From: Cryptomeria japonica | Taxonomy: Eukaryota; Streptophyta; Pinopsida; Cupressales; Cupressaceae | DNA length: 64,000 nucleotides | Assembly (NCBI RefSeq): GCF_030272615.1 | Contig: NC_081405.1 | Span: forward strand, 313,554,235 to 313,618,234 | Direction: 5' to 3' | Shown here: piece after piece, positions 11,276 through 22,462 of the stretch | Position numbering within the stretch: the stretch's first letter is position 1 | How the letters are laid out: every line of letters begins with the position of its first letter | The notes under the pieces: model-generated | Told to the model about the DNA's origin: nothing | The model's database searches: none | The model's input: the letters and a program-made list of their open reading frames with translations, nothing else | Position numbers and translations under genes: made by a program

Positions 11276-13590
11276 ATATCAATAAACTATCTTAGATCTA
11301 ATAGAGGAGGAGAGTTCACTTCTGATGAATTTAACTTATTCTACAATGATCATGGTATAAAAAGGCAAGTATCTGCATCGAGAACACCTGAGCAAAATGG
11401 GATAGCCGAGAGAAGAAACAGATCAATTGTAGATTGTGCCAGAACCCTGATGATAGAAAAGAGGGTACCTCAAACATTTTGGAGAGAAGCAATCGGCACT
11501 GCAATTTACACCCTGAACCGAGTTCAACTGAAGAAAGGAACTATGAAGACACCATATGAGATCTGGTATGACAAGAAACCTAATGTAAGTTATTTTAAAA
11601 ACTTTGGAAGTAGATGCTATGTTCACAAAGATGATAGAAATGGAAAGTTTGATTAGAAAAGTGAAGAAGGAACATTTCTTGGTTATTCTTCTAGAAGTAA
11701 AGAATTTAAATGTCTGATCAAATCATCTAACAAAATAGTGGAAAGTGCAAATGTGAAAATTGATGAATTTGTAGAAAGAAATGATGAAGGAAATTCCAAA
11801 GAACCAGAAAATTATGAAGAATTTGTTTATGTTCAACCGAGAAGTCCTACCGAGAAAGCTGCTGAAGAAAAAGAAGATAATGTCTAGTTACCGAGTGATG
11901 AAGAAGATCATACAGAACCTACCGAGCCTATATTAGCCAAATATGTCAGAAGACATCATGCATCAAGTCAGATTATAGGAGATAAGGATGATCCAGTGAT
12001 GACAAGGAACAAACTTAGACAAAACACATGTTTGATATCTGAATTTGAACTGAGAATAGTGAAAGAGGCATTTAATAGTGAAGATTGGGTAAATGCTATG
12101 ACAGAAGAGATTGATCAAATCAAGAAGAATGACACATGGACACTGATCCCAAGACCAAAGGACAAAAATGTAATCGATACAAAGTGGATTTTCAGAAACA
12201 AGCTAAATGAAAAAGGTGAGGTCATTTGCAACAAAGCAAGACTAGTTTGCAAAGGTTATGCTCAAGAAGAAGGAATAGATTATGGTGAGACCTTTGTACT
12301 TGTGGCTAGACTTGAGGGAGTAAGAAAATTGTTGGCATACGCTGCTTTCAAAAATTTCAAGGTATATCAAATGGATGTTAAATTTGCATTTTTGAATGGT
12401 ATACTAGAAGAAGAAGTTTATATTGAACAACCTGAAGGATTTGTTGAAGACAAGAGTAAAGATCAGGTATACAAATTAAACAAAGCTCTATATGGTCTGA
12501 AACAAGCACCTAGAGCATGGTATGAGAGACTGCACTCTTACTTAATCAAGATTGGTTTTATAAAGACAAGTGAAAACAACAATATGTACATGAAGAATGA
12601 TGAGGAAAATGGAATACTGATCTCAGCCATATTTGTTGATGATATTATTTTTTGTGGTAATGACTCCTTATGCAAAAACTGGAGAAATGAAATGTGCAAA
12701 GAATTTGAGATGTCACTAATTGGTGAGATAAAGTATTTTATAGGTTTACAGATATTGCAAATGAAAGATGAGATTTTCATTACTCAATCCAAGTACATAA
12801 AGGAAATTTTGAAGAAATTTGGAATGGAGGATTATAAACTTGTAAGTACTCCTATGACTACTAATTGTAAACTATCAAAGAATGATGAATCTGCATCTGT
12901 TGATGAGACACTTTACTGATCTATGATTGGAAAGTTGCAATATGTTGTGCATAGTAAACCGGATATAGCACATGCAGTAGGTATTGTTGCAAGATTCTCT
13001 ACAGATCCCAAGGAAACCCATATGACAACAATCAAGAGAATTTTTAGATACCTGAGAGGCACTGAAGATTATGGCTTAGTATATGAAAAGAGGAATTATT
13101 TTGATTTAAAAGTTTATACTGATGCTGATTGGGCAGGCAACATAGATGACAGGAAAAACACAAGTGGTGGAGCTTTCTTTTTAGGAGAAAGACTAGTGAG
13201 TTGGCTTAGTAAGAAACAAGGATGTATCTCACAGTCAACAACAGAAGCTGAATATGTTGTTGCAGCATTGAATTATACCAATATAGCATGGATCAAACAA
13301 CTGTTGGAAGGTATAAATGAAAAAGTTACCAAGCCAATAACTATATTCTATGATAATACTAGTGCCATTAACATTTCAAAGAATCCAGTAATGCACTCTA
13401 AGACAAAGCATATATCTATAAAGTATCATTATCTTAGAGAAGAAGTTCAAGAGAAGAAAGTTGTGCTAAAATATATCAGTTCAAAGGAGTAATTAGCAGA
13501 CATCTTCACAAAGCCATTGCCAAGGGACACTTTTGAGTTTCTCAGAAGTAAGTTAGGGGTCCTACCCCTATCTTCTACTCACTGACCGAG
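11276..13590 (+). pseudogene. Copia pol: integrase (partial), RT, RNase H
   Basis: Integrase begins at YLRSNRGGEFTSDEF (second catalytic Asp replaced by Asn: RSNRGG instead of RTDxGG) and keeps the Glu in EQNGIAERRNRS. The linker carries FLGYSSRSKEF. RT shows [50 protein letters not shown] and the intact catalytic box FVDDIIF (about 12630). RNase H shows GKLQYVVHSKPDIA, YTDADWAG, STTEAEYVV and SKTKHISIKYH. In-frame stops are TAG 11654-11656, TAG 11885-11887, TGA 12917-12919 (Arg expected) and TAA 13490-13492 (Gln expected, SKEQLADIF). It has few stops for its length, so it is younger than the gypsy around it. Confidence 0.9.
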
Positions 13591-14065
13591 TTTGGTGAAA
13601 GCATCAATTCGATGAATCTACAAAATGTTATGTGTGGATTGATGTTGATTTACGCACTTTAGAAGGTTTTCTAAAGGTGTGCAGGAAATAGTGAATAGAG
13701 ACAAGTTGCTCTGACTGAGACTGAGATGATACATAGTAAGGAAAATCACTTCACAGGGGGATTTAGTTCTTTTACTTTTTGGCATTTTTGTCAAAGGGGG
13801 AGAAGACTAAATGGTTGACTGAATGGAAAAGCCCTAAATGGAGAAGATAACGGAAGACTACTAACAGGGGGATAAGATTATTGCAAAAATAGAGAAGACT
13901 AAATGCAAGACAACAACTCAAGAGCCTAATGAAAAAGGGAGAAGACTTCAAAAGATTTTAACAGCTCAAGGATAACAGGAGAAGTCTAACAAGCAATCTG
14001 AATCTGAATCAATTTGAATATCTTGTTGGTATTACCATTTAATTGTTGGTATTGCCATCAATGCC

Positions 14066-14077
14066 AAAGGGGGAGAT
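14066..14077 (+). other. Copia polypurine tract
   Basis: AAAGGGGGAGA abuts the 3' LTR that begins TGTTGGCATT. The polypurine tract primes plus-strand synthesis. An equivalent tract precedes the Copia-2 3' LTR at 57741. Confidence 0.85.
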
Positions 14078-15556
14078 TGTTGGCATTTCAGTAGAAAGAA
14101 AGATTGTTGATATTCATTAAGGATATTGAGAAGGTTGTTGAAGAATATTTGATATAACTGAAAAAGGATGATAACTATCTTTATAACATTATTTTGTCAT
14201 CGATGTCAAGAAATTGATTTCCTAATTCAGTATGATGTTGCCATATCTTGAGAAGATTGATTTGAATAGAATTAAGATGTCGGTAAAAGACACAGAAAGA
14301 ATGTGATAAGAAAGAGGAGGAATAAGATATTCAATGGGCAACTATTACCGAGTTAGACAATGATAAGATCATGATGTTTAGATTATTTTGATATCCTACA
14401 TATGTTGTTGTTTGTAAGGTTAATACTATACTATGTCACTGAGCAAAGAACCTAGTCGGTAAACCCTAAGGTTATCAATATCAGTTAATGAAGGCAGAAT
14501 GTCTACCGAGTAAAGTTTAGTATTTAGCTAGTTGCAACTGAGTTATGATAGATTGCATTGGATGGATAAAAGCAGTATTTAATGAAGGACAATGATTAAC
14601 TAGAGATGTATAAATGATTGGTATGTCGTGCATGAAGTTTGTTAAGGATCTATGGCAAAGGAAAATTAGCAGGAAGATCTAGAGCTCAGATTGAACTGCA
14701 ATAACCTTGTGCAAGTTCCAAGAAAGGAATGCAAGTCCCTAGGCAAGGTAAAACATTTTCAGATCGAAGGATACATTGAACCCAGGTCAAGTTTGAAGAT
14801 CTGATGGCTAAGATTGATCATGGGAAATGTGATCAAGCAGATTAAGCAGTTAGCAATTATTTATAAATAAGGAATTGTTGATAAAAAATGTATGCAGGCA
14901 AGTGTAAGCACAGGGATGCTACATAGTGATTACCGAGCACAGAAGCTTGAAGACTTGTTTGAATAATAGAGTAAGGAGCCCAAAAGAGGGACAAGATAAG
15001 TCCTATGACTAGATTGTTTTGAGCAAATAAGAATCTGCTTTAACATTTTAGATGTGAAGTTGCAGATATATTTTTATTACTGTTACTTTGTAAGTGACAG
15101 GAAATCTCTTAACCGAGTGGACTTAACAGTCTTATTTGTAAATCCTCTAGCAAGGTGACATTCTAAATGAGTGTTTGAAATCCTTTGACAAGGTCACTTC
15201 TAACAAAGTGAAGATCCTAACAGATCTGAGGGAAATCCCTTAATCGGGTCACATCTAGCAATGTGTTTGTAATCTTTAACAGGATTTGCTTTTAACCGAA
15301 CATACTCTAGAAGAGTATATTTCTTAGTGGGTCTGAAATCCCATAGTGGTTTTTCCCTATTTGGGTTTCCACATTAAATCTAGTGTTATATGTGTTATGA
15401 TGATTATGTGTTTATGAGTTTGCATGTTTAGCAATTTTTGGTTATATTATTGAAGTATATGTTACCGAGGTTGAATCTATTGATTTTATGGAAGATTAAG
15501 TTTGTATGATTCACCCCCCCTCTCATCTTGTTAGCTATTGGCATCTGTACTTTACA
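14078..15556 (+). repeat. Copia 3' LTR
   Basis: It begins TGTTGGCATTTCAG and ends ...CTTTACA, 1.48 kb. A TATA-like TATAAATAA lies at 14862-14870. The GTGGTTTTTCCC...GGGTTTCCAC block at about 15348-15372 and the poly-C tract at about 15511 (GATTCACCCCCCCTCTCA) recur at matching places in the other copia LTRs. Confidence 0.8.
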
Positions 15557-15558
15557 TT

Positions 15559-15570
15559 TAGTATCAGAAC
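15559..15570 (+). other. PBS-like sequence directly after a 3' LTR
   Basis: TAGTATCAGAAC matches the initiator tRNA-Met site TGGTATCAGAGC at 10 of 12 positions; both differences are G-to-A. It starts 3 bases after the LTR end, just where a PBS would sit after a 5' LTR. Confidence 0.45.
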
Positions 15571-15877
15571 TTACAATTATCAATCTAATCAATCAAGCTA
15601 AATCAATAATCAAGAACCACATCACCATGATCGTAGAACTCGCATTTTCGTCAACCATAGTTGCAGAAATCAAATCATTTCTAATCAAGATATCAATTTC
15701 ATAAAGATCCAAAAACTCCAATGGTCAATTATCTCAATTGATCTCTCCAGGGGGCATCAACGTATCACAATTTATCAATCAATAGTTGGGGCATCTTATC
15801 GAACCAATATCATCATCAAAATGAGATTATTATTTGAATCAATGCATCATCACACCTCGCTTCAAAGAGGGGCAAAA
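15571..15877 (+). other. Gypsy 3' UTR, second half, and polypurine tract
   Basis: AT-rich, gene-free sequence ends in TTCAAAGAGGGGCAAAA (15861-15877), a purine-rich tract right before the gypsy LTR. It is read as the continuation of the UTR left at about 11275. Confidence 0.6.
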
Positions 15878-17029
15878 TGTATACGCCTAAAAATGGTCTG
15901 AAGATAATTAATTAAATAAGAAATTATTTAATTAATCCCCCTTCCTAATTTAATTGAATTCATTGGGAAATTTGATTAAATTCTCCCTTTCATCTACTTA
16001 TAATAAATCTAAGGATTTATTCATTAAGATCATTCCATGGTCTCCTTTAATTAATTAATTCAAATTAATTAATCTTCCCCCCATTTCAATCAATTCTTCG
16101 AATCCCCTAATTAATTAAAACAAATTAGTTTATGAGTTGTTGAAAATTAATTAGTCTTTTCCTATTATTTAAATTTTTTAATTGAAATTACCCACATGCC
16201 TCCTAACTTCTAACCACCTAACCTAACCATCCCTCTAACCTAACCCATTCCACCTAACCTTGGGTTTAACCAACCCTATCCTATCTTGCACATTCTAACC
16301 TCCTTATCCTAACCTCCTATGGTGTGGATATTTTCTTCTTAAGACACATGGCACTTTGGCCACATGTCTCCTCTCTTGGACATTTGCCCTTTTATGAGAA
16401 AGGCTCCTTGACACTTGTCACCATAGAGATGACAAGTGTCCCTTCCTCCAACCTCTTCTCCAACCTTCTCCAATTTCACCCTTGATATCTTTAGACTCAA
16501 TCTTGACCGTTGATTCCTGCCACCTCACCCCTGGCCTTGGAAATCCTATAAATATCTCGAATTTTGGAGCACAAAGGATCCCATCTCATTATCAATTTAG
16601 GCATTGTTACTATAGGCATATCATTTGAGCATTATTGTTATAGGCAACTGTATTAGCTTAATTTGATCATTTTCTAGTATAATTGTTGAATCATGTAGCT
16701 TAATCAATCTCTTTTCTAGCTTAATTGCAACATCATCATAGCTTAATCATGCATATCATTAGCTTAATTAGTCTTTTGGATAAATCTAGCATAATCAATC
16801 TCATCTTTGCATATCATTATCATTTCAAATCCTCCATCTAGGTGTAGTCAAGTCATTGGGATTTCTTATCCAGATCTGAGAGAAAATCCATACTCGCATC
16901 TCTTAGGAGGCAATAGGTCGCTTTGTCATGGTTCATCTTTGTTTGCTTATTATTTGATAACCATGCTTGTAATGATCTATTGAGTGTTTTGTGTTGCAGC
17001 TGCAGGTATCACACTTCATAGGCATGACA
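15878..17029 (+). repeat. Gypsy 3' LTR (family G2, copy 1)
   Basis: It begins TGTATACGCCTAAAAATGG and ends GGCATGACA, 1.15 kb. It aligns along its whole length with 21020-22060, sharing the ATTAATTAA-rich start, the CTAACC-rich middle, ATGACA(A/G).TGT near 16430, the TATA box and the end. The promoter TATAAATA is at 16547-16554. The position after the polypurine tract makes it the 3' LTR of the gypsy element. Confidence 0.85.
16547..16554 (+). promoter_or_regulatory. LTR TATA box
   Basis: TATAAATA is conserved with the second LTR copy (21603-21610), about 480 bp before the LTR end, and is followed by a conserved TTTTGGAGC block, the likely transcription start zone. Confidence 0.6.
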
Positions 17030-17038
17030 ATATATGTG

Positions 17039-17040
<2 letters not shown>

Positions 17041-17077
<37 letters not shown>
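17041..17077. repeat. (GT)n microsatellite
   Basis: About 18 uninterrupted TG units lie 11 bases after the gypsy LTR end. Confidence 0.95.
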
Positions 17078-17079
<2 letters not shown>

Positions 17080-18290
17080 ATAAACATACATATGTATTTC
17101 TATATATTAGAATGTTTTTATGTTGACATAACCCGTATGGTTTTTGTTCTCTCTAAAATACGTACGAGATTTTTCTTTTTATAACGTCATACACATTTAG
17201 CACATTTAGGCTTGTAAATAGGCTTGGATGACAAGGCTAAGGGTTGGGATTGTGATTTCCCTCCATTTCCCTCCTTTTTGATGTGTTTTGTTTTATCAAA
17301 TTGGATTATCGAATTTGTCATCATCGGGTTTACACCTCATCAACTGGGTATTTCTAAAATTGTTGCCATATTTTCACCCATCTTCTAAGCTTTCTTACCA
17401 TATAATTTTTTTTAAATTTGAACAATAATAACATGTTAATCTTGAATTTTGTTTACCAGTGTCTCCATAGTTCTCAGAGACATATGTGTACCATTTTTTT
17501 TAATAACTTTTGATCTACTTATCCAAATGTAAAAAACTTTATATATTATTGTAGTGCACTTGATTCTTTACACTTTAAAAATAAATTGCATTTTCGATTA
17601 TTTTGGTCCAAGTTATGCTTCGTGCTCGAATAGGTACCTGATTTTCAGGATGTGCCCGATTTGAAAAATCATTAAAAAAAATACTCAACAGAAAATTACA
17701 AAAAATATACAAATTCTAGTGCTCACTCTTAGCTATCTTTCTACGAAAGGATTTATCAAAATACTAAATCTAACTATGACTTTTTTTATGCGCACGTCAT
17801 ACACTATGTTATGTTTTTCAGAAAAAATAAGGACCTATTTTTTGTGCATGAAGGATTTGACCTTTTTAATCTTATCCAATTTTGAAAATATTTAGTAATT
17901 TGGAAACTAGATTCAGAGTACTACAATCTTTGTTCTATGAGTATCTTCATATTTTGAGTGGATGACTCTCAAATTTCTCCTCCAAGTTCAAGTTTAGCTA
18001 AAAAAATTTAAAAAGGTGTCCACTTATACCCCCCTTTTTACACATGATCTTGGTGCACTTACCCTTATCATTAACTAAAGTCTAATATATCTTACATTTT
18101 AGTATATGCTTTAATCTTGCAACACATATATATTTATTAAAAATAGTCTAAATGGATATATAAAATTTCATATATCTCCACATAATAATATAATAATACT
18201 ATAATATAATTGAATTCAAGAAAAAGATACTATATAACTTTATATATTGCATTTATTTTAGTTTTTCCATGTCACGCCACACAACTGCCT
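17078..18290. other. Gene-free AT-rich stretch
   Basis: I see no open frame of note, no element end and no RNA gene here; it may be pre-insertion spacer or very old repeat. Confidence 0.5.
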
Positions 18291-18453
18291 CTAGCATATA
18301 TATCTTAAATCTTAATTTAATTAATATAAAATACAATGAGAGATATCCTTCTCAAGACGCCTATTTTGACTGATTCAAAATAGACGCCTCGAGAAGGATA
18401 TCTCTCGATGTATTTTATATAAATTAAATTAAGATTTAAGATATATATGCTAG
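18291..18453. repeat. 163-bp foldback (MITE-like or hairpin precursor)
   Basis: Arms 18291-18369 and 18375-18453 are reverse complements with a handful of mismatches and a 5-base loop. The ends read CTAGCATATATATC and GATATATATGCTAG. No clear target duplication is seen. It could be a MITE, the core of one, or a transcribed hairpin; the sequence alone does not decide. Confidence 0.85.
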
Positions 18454-18602
18454 TTAGAATATACAAATATAAAATATTAATATCTATTCAAACACATCTC
18501 AAAAGAATATTTAACTTATTTTAAAATAATGAATGGTTCATAAGGCACAACACTTGATGAAGGTTTTTCAAATGGGGTTGCAAGCTAAGTGGGTTTAACC
18601 TT

Positions 18603-18687
18603 GGAGGGAATTTTGTGGTTTAGCACACTTGAGTTGGAGTAATACTGGGATGGGTGACCTCCCATGAAGTCCCAATGCTTCACCCCT
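18603..18687 (+). pseudogene. 5S rRNA remnant (3' two thirds)
   Basis: The stretch GGATGGGTGACCTCCC (18648-18663) with the flanking AATACTG, GAAGTCCC and CACCCCT aligns base for base with the 3' half of plant 5S rRNA; the region from 18603 covers roughly residues 37-119. The 5' third is not recognisable and many positions differ (TAGCACACTTGAG for TAAGCGTGCTTGG). It is not functional. It is either a stray 5S pseudogene or part of a Cassandra-type LTR, which carries 5S sequence; I see no PBS to support the latter. Confidence 0.72.
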
Positions 18688-18862
18688 ATGAGCATCACTT
18701 AGATACAATGAGTGTTAAGTTGACCATTCATTCTCATGAGAGATGGGTTCTTGTGAACCACTACTCATGAAACATGCGTCAATGAGTTTGACTCAAAAAC
18801 TACACAATTGAACCCTGATAGCAATATCATAGTTTGACTTGATGTGGAAAATACCTCCTACT

Positions 18863-19069
18863 TCAACATATCTATTACAAAAGAGGGCAAATCACACTTC
18901 AACCCTTGCAAACCACTTGGAATTCGCATCCTTGTTTCCCTTGGATTTGGATCTAGTGGATTCAAGCCCCTCTTTTGAATCTAAAGTTCTCCCAAGTGAA
19001 AACCATCCTAGTGACTTCCTTTCTCTCTCCTAAGTGGGGAGTCACTAGGGTTCAATTTTCCACTTTACA
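18863..19069 (+). repeat. Remnant of gypsy-type 5' LTR (family G3)
   Basis: The 207 bases match 23980-24186, including CACTAGGGTTCAATTTTCC and the end CACTTTACA. The LTR front is missing and replaced by unrelated sequence holding the 5S remnant. Confidence 0.8.
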
Positions 19070-19084
19070 TTTTGGTAAACCCGA
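19070..19084 (+). other. Putative primer-binding site of the G3 element
   Basis: TTTTGGTAAACCCGA directly follows the LTR end, the expected place for a PBS. I could not assign the tRNA with certainty. Confidence 0.4.
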
Positions 19085-19741
19085 CGTCCTACATCTTAAT
19101 TCTGATTTCTTATTTGTTAGATCTGAATAATTGCAATTTGAATTTCAAAATTTCATTTCCAAGTTTGATCTTTTTGCAAATTTTAGAGGTTAATTGCATA
19201 AAAACCCTAATTTTTCATTTTGAGGAAATTAAGCTTGTGAAGTGTAACATTTTAATTGATTGTTTTAGATCTGATTTCTATTTCAAAATTGCAATTCAAA
19301 TGTGTCTCTTTATTTTGAAAATTCAGTGGTTAAATCATAAAACCCTAATTTTTAAGATTCTTTTATTTTCGATCTTTGACTGCAAGTTTGACCGATCTAG
19401 ACATCTCCAAATCGACTATTTTTTTGGATTTCCCATTAAAATCATAATTTCTATCATCCTTGAAAATTTTGAAAAAATTTGGTCAAACTGTGTGCATTTT
19501 CACCACGGTCCTCGGTTTTTTTCCCGAAATTTCAGGAGACAAAATTGACTATATTTTTCTGCTCAAATCCAAAAAATTGGCATACTTTATCAATTTTAAC
19601 ACCCTCTCAGGTCGAACACAAATTCAAATTTCAAATTTGCAATTCAAATTCCATTTTCCCTCCTTTATTCAATTTTCTATGCATGTATGGGGTGAACATT
19701 ATTATGGTTAAATGACATATGAGTTTCTTGTTTGATCATAA
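19085..19741 (+). other. Leader of the G3 element, no gene
   Basis: T-rich sequence with the phrase AAACCCTAATTTTT repeated near 19200 and 19340. The short open frames show no domain. Confidence 0.5.
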
Positions 19742-20826
19742 GTGCATATGGAGTTCCTATCTTATTTTGCTAATTCAATTTTGAGTTACATTAAAGATGT
19801 TCATGATGTTCCCTTTCATGCATATGATGATAGTTTAGTTCTCCCTTTCATTCATAGCTATGATTTGCCCTCTCCCAAAATTGATCTCATTAATGAGGGC
19901 ACATTGGTGCAAAAAGGGAATGTGGACACTTTTTTCAAAGGTCCCCCTCCTAAAGAAGAATCTTTGGAGAATTGTGTTCCTTCTTCTCCTAAAAAGTACC
20001 TCCCTCATAAGGATTATTTGGTGCAAGGGGATGATATTATGGCTACTTATCCTAGTGATACCATACCTTCTTTCAATGACTCTAAAGATGAAGCATTAAT
20101 TACATATGATAGTTCTTTTTCTAATGAGTGTATTGAACATAAAGATACCTTAGAACAAGAGGATGATATTATTTCTCATCATAATGCTCTCCCTCCCAAA
20201 AATCAAATCAATTTCATTCATGTTTCTATGAAACCAAAAATTATTCCTGATTATCATGTTGTGCCTTACACATATACTAATGAGGTAGTTGATGAGAAAA
20301 TAAGTGAAGCATCATATAATTTCTTAGTTCCTACAATCCTCTCTTAAATTCACTCAAATACACCATCTCCTACCAGAGAAGTTCCTAAAGAAGAACTCTT
20401 AGAGGATGATTGGGGGTCTTTAGATTTCACTCCTACCTTTCCTAGAAAGTTTAAGATGCCTAAATTTCATATTCCAATTTTTTCTCTTAAACTTGATTGG
20501 GCCTCTTTAAACTTCAATCCAATTCCCCCTAAGAGTTAACCTTCTTTTTAACATACATGCAATGGACAAATGTTTAAATGTGAGCAACAAAGTCATGAGA
20601 AATCACACTTTCCTATGTCTTCATCTTCTTCTCCATTGTCTTGTAAATCCACACCTTCTCATTCTAATTTTGAGTTAAAACAAGAACATGTGTTAACCAA
20701 TCTTCTAAATTCCAACTTAATATTTCCTCTTTGTCCTAAACGAAGAAGAAAACATAAACAACATTCTCATATTTCTTCTTTTTGTAAATATCATCAAACC
20801 CATGGCCATCCTACTAATGAGTGTTA
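19742..20826 (+). pseudogene. Gag-like ORF of the G3 element
   Basis: From the ATG at 19745 a frame of about 200 codons is acidic and rich in Asp, Ser and Pro (VPFHAYDDSLVLPFIHSYDL, DDIMATYPSDTIPSFND). After a TAA near 20346 the same style continues (EELLEDDWGSLDFTPTFP). In the last part a basic KRRRKHKQ block precedes a CCHC-like knuckle, FCKYHQTHGHPTNEC (about 20783-20825), of the kind found in gypsy Gags. The capsid domain itself is not recognisable to me. The LTR and PBS-like sequence upstream make gag the natural reading. Codons are AT-rich like the surroundings. No protease, RT or integrase follows before the next inserted LTR at 21020. Confidence 0.6.
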
Positions 20827-21019
20827 AGCTTTGAAAACACAAATACAACATTGCATTGATTCAAGCATTTTCAAAATAACATCTAACAATAAATGGCATC
20901 TTCATCATGATCATATAAAATAACATTCAAGTTCCTATTATGTTGCTCCTCACTATGTGACATAGTTAGCCTACTTATTGGGGGCTCTTTATCATTCATG
21001 GTGGTACAATTCCAGGTTC
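20827..21019 (+). other. End of G3 internal sequence before an inserted LTR
   Basis: Reading continues weakly after the knuckle (ALKTQIQHCIDSSI) and breaks off at 21019. Confidence 0.45.
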
Positions 21020-22060
21020 TGTATACACCTAAAAATGGTATGAAGATAATTAATTAAATAAGCAATTATTTAATTAATCCTCCTTCCAAATTTAATTGAA
21101 TTCACTAAGCAATTTGATTAAATTTCCCCTTTCCTCTATTTATTAATAAATCTAAGGATTTATTTGATAGGTTCATTTCACCCCTTTAATTAATTAATTC
21201 CCCCCATCAAATTCATTTCTTCTAAATCCTTTAATTAATTAAAACAAATCAATTATGAGTTGTTGAGATTAATTAGCCTTTTCCTATTATTTGAATTTTT
21301 AAATTCAAATTCTCCTAACTTCTACCACTCCTAAACCTAACCATTCCTAAACCTATCCCATTCTACCTACTACCATGTCCCCTTTCATCCTACATCTTCT
21401 AGAACCTTTGTGACACTTGTCACTAAGTGTTCCCTTTCATCCTCCTCCTTCTAGAAGCCTCTTAACACTTGTCACCATAGAGATGACAGATGTTCTCTTT
21501 AATCCAACCCCCTTTGCCATCCTCCTCCAATTTAACCATTGATATCTTCAGATCAATCTTGATCGTTGATTCTTGCCACATCACCCCTAGCCATGGAAAT
21601 CCTATAAATAGGCCTCATTTTGGAGCTCAAAGGGTCCCAATTTCATGTCCCAATTTCATATCATTTTGAGCAATATTGATCCCATCTCATTTTAAGCTTA
21701 TGCATTGTTATTATAGGCATCTAGCTTATAGTTTATCAATTTTAGCAATGTTATCATGCTCAATTTCAGCTTAAATCTTAGCTTAATCATGCTAGGTCAA
21801 TCATTCATGTAGCTTAATCATGTTATTATTGCTATATCATGCATCTTCATCATTCAAATCCTCCATCTAAGTGTAGTCAAGTCACTGGAATTTGCATAAT
21901 AAGATATGAGAGCAAAATTCATACTCACATTTACTAGGAGGCAATAAGTCCATTAGCTATGGTTTTACATTTCATTGTTTCAATTTGCTAACCATTGCTT
22001 GTAATGATTTATTGAGTGCATTATGGTTGCAGGTATAGATACACTTCACAGAGCATGACA
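21020..22060 (+). repeat. Gypsy LTR (family G2, copy 2), with TATA box
   Basis: It begins TGTATACACCTAAAAATGG and ends GAGCATGACA, 1.04 kb. It is the same family as 15878-17029 but about 110 bp shorter. TATAAATA is at 21603-21610. A PBS-like sequence follows, so this copy sits at a 5' end, inserted in the G3 element. Confidence 0.85.
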
Positions 22061-22082
22061 TTTTGGCACCCACCGTGGGGCC
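22061..22082 (+). other. Primer-binding site region of the G2 gypsy
   Basis: TTTTGGCACCCACCGTGGGG directly follows the LTR. This is the typical post-LTR sequence of plant Tat/Athila-type gypsy elements. The tRNA is not assigned. Confidence 0.7.
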
Positions 22083-22149
22083 AAAATCATCTCTTTTGGC
22101 CTCTTAATCTTCAACAAACATCTATCTCTGCCGGACCTGAATCAGAATG

Positions 22150-22462
22150 TCATACGAGTTGATTTTCCAACTCGTACGAACTAACTTTTAGTCTGGTACG
22201 AAACTTCATCCTGACTCGTACGAGCCTCTTTTCCTTGTCGTACTAGAGCTAAATGCATGTCGTACGAATTTCTATGTTGCAAATTCTTTACTCATACTAT
22301 CTCATCCTGACTCATACGAGCTTCATTTCATTGTCATACGAGAGAAAAATTTGTGTCGTACCAATTTCTGGTTGCAAAATCCTATGTCATACGAGTTCAT
22401 TTTGGTCTCTATGCAAAATCTAAAGTTCTGTCATACTAAATGAAAATTTGTGTCATACGACT
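22150..22462. repeat. Cluster of TCGTACGA-like motifs in the gypsy leader
   Basis: About a dozen copies or near copies of the palindrome CTCGTACGAG (variants TCATACGAG, TCGTACGAA, TCGTACTAG) are spaced 15-45 bases apart in 310 bp just after the PBS. Variants with CATACG look like C-to-T decay of CGTACG. Confidence 0.8.

Larger units (their letters stand above)
11276..15556 (+). mobile_element. Ty1/copia element, 5'-truncated, nested in the gypsy 3' UTR
   Basis: It starts inside integrase, runs through RT and RNase H, a 3' UTR, a polypurine tract (14066-14076) and an LTR (14078-15556). The 5' LTR, gag, protease and the front of integrase are missing. The right side is unusual: directly after the LTR lies a PBS-like sequence (see findings). 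Confidence 0.85.
2150..17029 (+). mobile_element. Ty3/gypsy retrotransposon, Tat-type (dual RNase H), 5'-truncated, with a nested copia
   Basis: Gag, protease, G-patch, RT, RNase H, a second RNase H, integrase, a long 3' UTR, a polypurine tract and a 3' LTR follow in that order on the plus strand. The extra archaeal-type RNase H between RNase H and integrase is the mark of the Tat lineage. The 3' UTR is interrupted by a truncated copia element (about 11276-15556). The 5' LTR and PBS are not found, so the left boundary is a guess. A related LTR with its own PBS occurs at 21020-22060. All coding domains carry stops or frameshifts. Confidence 0.8.

Noticed and set aside
16190-16330. CTAACC-rich stretch as interstitial telomere sequence
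   Set aside because: The unit is irregular (CCTAACCTAACCAT) and belongs to the gypsy LTR; the second LTR has a decayed version.
16984-17184. Cys/Val-rich open frame
   Set aside because: It spans the LTR end and the GT microsatellite.
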